In this document: one piece after another, positions 6,310 through 7,132 of the stretch
Layout: each line of letters opens with the position of its first letter
Position numbering within the stretch: the stretch's first letter is position 1
Notes under the pieces: generated by a model
What the model saw: the letters and a program-made list of their open reading frames with translations, nothing else
Database searches by the model: none
Told to the model about the DNA's origin: nothing
Origin: Acidimicrobiales bacterium
Lineage (GTDB): Bacteria; Actinomycetota; Acidimicrobiia; Acidimicrobiales; JAKAVM01
Direction of reading: 5' to 3'
DNA length: 7,132 nucleotides
Assembly: GCA_027451785.1 (NCBI GenBank)
Contig: DAIDIS010000154.1
Location: 1 to 7,132 of the forward strand
Translations under genes and position numbers: made by a program

Positions 6310-6356
6310 GTGTCTTCAGTTGGCAGACACTGTTGCGCCGTCACCTTCGCCGAAGG
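6310..6356. repeat. Two small inverted repeats between the XRE and ParB-like genes
   Basis: GTGTCT (6310-6315) pairs with AGACAC (6325-6330) over a nine-base loop. CCTTCG-C-CGAAGG (6344-6356) is a compact palindrome. They lie downstream of the ParB-like gene and upstream of the XRE operon, so they may take part in termination or regulation. Neither has a U-tract. The rest of 6253-6476 shows no gene I can support. Confidence 0.25.
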
Positions 6357-6476
6357 AGCCATTCGGCCTCACCACTCCCTGACGCCGTCCACCAGCGTTT
6401 GGAAGGCCGCCCGTGGCTGAAGCGTTCGGTGAAAGCGGAAGCAGCTGGCCCTGAGACCGAATGAAGTTGCCGATCC

Positions 6477-6842
6477 CTATGGTCGATCAACAATTCGGCA
6501 TGGCACTTCCGCCTTCGGGTCTATGTGATAGCTCGCACAGACCCGGTGATACCCATCGGCAATCCAGAGAGGTACTCCGCGGACAAGCAAGACCGGAGAC
6601 AGCCTAGTTCCAGAAGTTCCCTTCTCTATATCCGCGGCGACTTCGCTGTCGTCAGCAGGCAGGAGTGTGAGCCCGGCAGCCCGAATTATGTCTTTCGCAG
6701 CGAAGCGTACGATTTCCCGCCTCTTCTTGAGGGCCTTCGACAACGCAGAAGCTTCGCCTGGACTCACCATAAGCGAAAGGTACGACTTGGCGGCAGGATA
6801 ATCGTGATCCTCGGGTTCGTCCTTCCAATGCTCCGACGACAT
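6477..6842 (-). CDS. Conserved ParB/sulfiredoxin-like hypothetical protein
   Basis: The 121-residue protein has an N-terminal segment rich in acidic residues with DHDYPAAKSYLSL (12-24). A basic helix, KALKKRREIVRFAAKDIIRA (36-55), follows. The core is LSPVLLVRG (81-89) and PLWIADGYHRVCASYHID (91-108), ending in EVPCRIV. The strand-turn-ADGYHR arrangement resembles the ParB/sulfiredoxin fold, in which a (D)G(x)HR motif binds nucleotide. I recall similar small proteins in actinobacteria, usually unnamed. The function is unknown, and no separate DNA-binding domain is seen. ATG 6842 was chosen over the in-frame start at 6872 because GGAGG (6849-6853) lies six bases upstream. The gene is in the same orientation as the XRE/NTase pair but 272 bases from it, so it is probably a separate unit. 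Confidence 0.75.
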   Translation of the reverse strand: MSSEHWKDEPEDHDYPAAKSYLSLMVSPGEASALSKALKKRREIVRFAAKDIIRAAGLTLLPADDSEVAADIEKGTSGTRLSPVLLVRGVPLWIADGYHRVCASYHIDPKAEVPCRIVDRP

Positions 6843-6848
6843 GGCGAA

Positions 6849-6853
6849 CCTCC
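6849..6853 (-). promoter_or_regulatory. Shine-Dalgarno site of the ParB-like gene
   Basis: A full GGAGG on the minus strand lies six bases before ATG 6842. It falls inside the longer frame that would begin at 6872, which settles the start. Confidence 0.8.
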
Positions 6854-6875
6854 ATTGATCTTGGTAGGCCAACCT

Positions 6876-6889
6876 TATCCAATTGGATA
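6876..6889. promoter_or_regulatory. Perfect 14-bp palindrome upstream of the ParB-like gene, possible operator
   Basis: TATCCAATTGGATA is its own reverse complement, 34-47 bases upstream of the ParB-like start, where the promoter should lie. Next to it are an 8-bp palindrome CGTGCACG (6892-6899) and a small stem CGACA-AAAA-TGTCG (6898-6911). On the minus strand TTGTCG and GGATAA, 17 bp apart, could form a weak promoter overlapping the palindrome. The symmetry is seen directly; the operator role is inferred. Confidence 0.45.
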
Positions 6890-7033
6890 CACGTGCACGA
6901 CAAAAATGTCGGTAAGTCAGCTAACCGAGCAGTACCGCCTCGAAGCCGTCGGTTCGGCAATATGTATAGAAGCCCGCCGATGTCGGGAATGCGTCGACCA
7001 GGGCAGCGCCTATCGGTCCTGAAGTCCGCTTAG

Positions 7034-7132
7034 GACGCGACTCGGCAGGTTTTCGGGGCGCCGCCCGAGCTGACCGATCTATTCGAAGTCTTGCACCGCA
7101 ATGCGCTATTTGACGTACTCAGAAAATTGAAA
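7034..7132 (+). other. Weak partial open frame at right edge
   Basis: After a TAG at 7031-7033 the frame is open for 33 codons to the edge and contains PPELTDLFEVLHRNALFDVL, which reads like ordinary amphipathic helical protein. No start codon with a ribosome binding site is visible before it. It could be a gene whose start is a late TTG, a decayed gene, or chance. I do not recognise it. The stretch 6912-7030 shows nothing else I can name. Confidence 0.15.

Noticed and set aside
5927..6382. 151-codon plus-strand open frame
   Set aside because: It is antisense to the XRE gene, whose helix-turn-helix is clear. The plus-strand translation has no recognisable motif, and the frame crosses the palindromic operator.
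6253..6476. Possible tRNA or small RNA in the gap
   Set aside because: The small stems present do not form a cloverleaf, and there is no anticodon arm, CCA end or terminator with a U-tract.
6525..7022. 165-codon plus-strand open frame
   Set aside because: It is mostly antisense to the ParB-like gene, which has a strong ribosome binding site and conserved motif. The part beyond 6872 shows no independent sign of coding.

Overview
The window looks like chromosomal DNA from an actinomycete (Actinomycetota). It carries a large SARP-type (BTAD plus ATPase) regulator, at least one probable leaderless start, GTG/TTG start codons, and a ParB-like protein of a type I associate with actinobacteria. Base composition is only moderately GC-rich by eye, so a Streptomyces-like genome is less likely than a mid-GC lineage. 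I cannot assign a genus.

Left part (1-2617, minus strand): an 872-residue, C-terminally incomplete SARP/AfsR-like regulator. It has a winged helix, a BTAD domain, a P-loop ATPase and a helical repeat region that runs off the left edge. It is transcribed divergently from the gene at 2772-4742.

Middle (2618-4742): a 154-bp divergent control region, then a secreted 656-residue protein. That protein has a signal peptide, a GH26-like glycosidase domain with two candidate catalytic glutamates, an Ig-like domain and an IPT/TIG-like domain. The control region holds three heptamers of the form GCAAnnT at an exact 11-bp period, with a fourth, degenerate one next to them. This is the layout expected for a SARP binding site, so the regulator probably controls the neighbouring glycosidase and perhaps itself.

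Right part (4743-6842, all minus strand after a convergent hairpin region): a 4-oxalocrotonate tautomerase-family protein; a nucleotidyltransferase gene broken by two apparent one-base losses in four-base homopolymers; an overlapping upstream XRE helix-turn-helix regulator preceded by a perfect 18-bp palindrome; and a ParB/sulfiredoxin-like conserved protein preceded by a perfect 14-bp palindrome. The XRE and nucleotidyltransferase genes form a translationally coupled pair that resembles an AbiE-like toxin-antitoxin or defence pair. The last 290 bases hold regulatory DNA and one weak open reading fragment running off the right edge.

I found no tRNA, rRNA, CRISPR array, insertion sequence or phage gene. 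The most interesting items are the SARP-box-like repeats, the XRE/nucleotidyltransferase pair with its palindromic operator, and the double frameshift in the nucleotidyltransferase.
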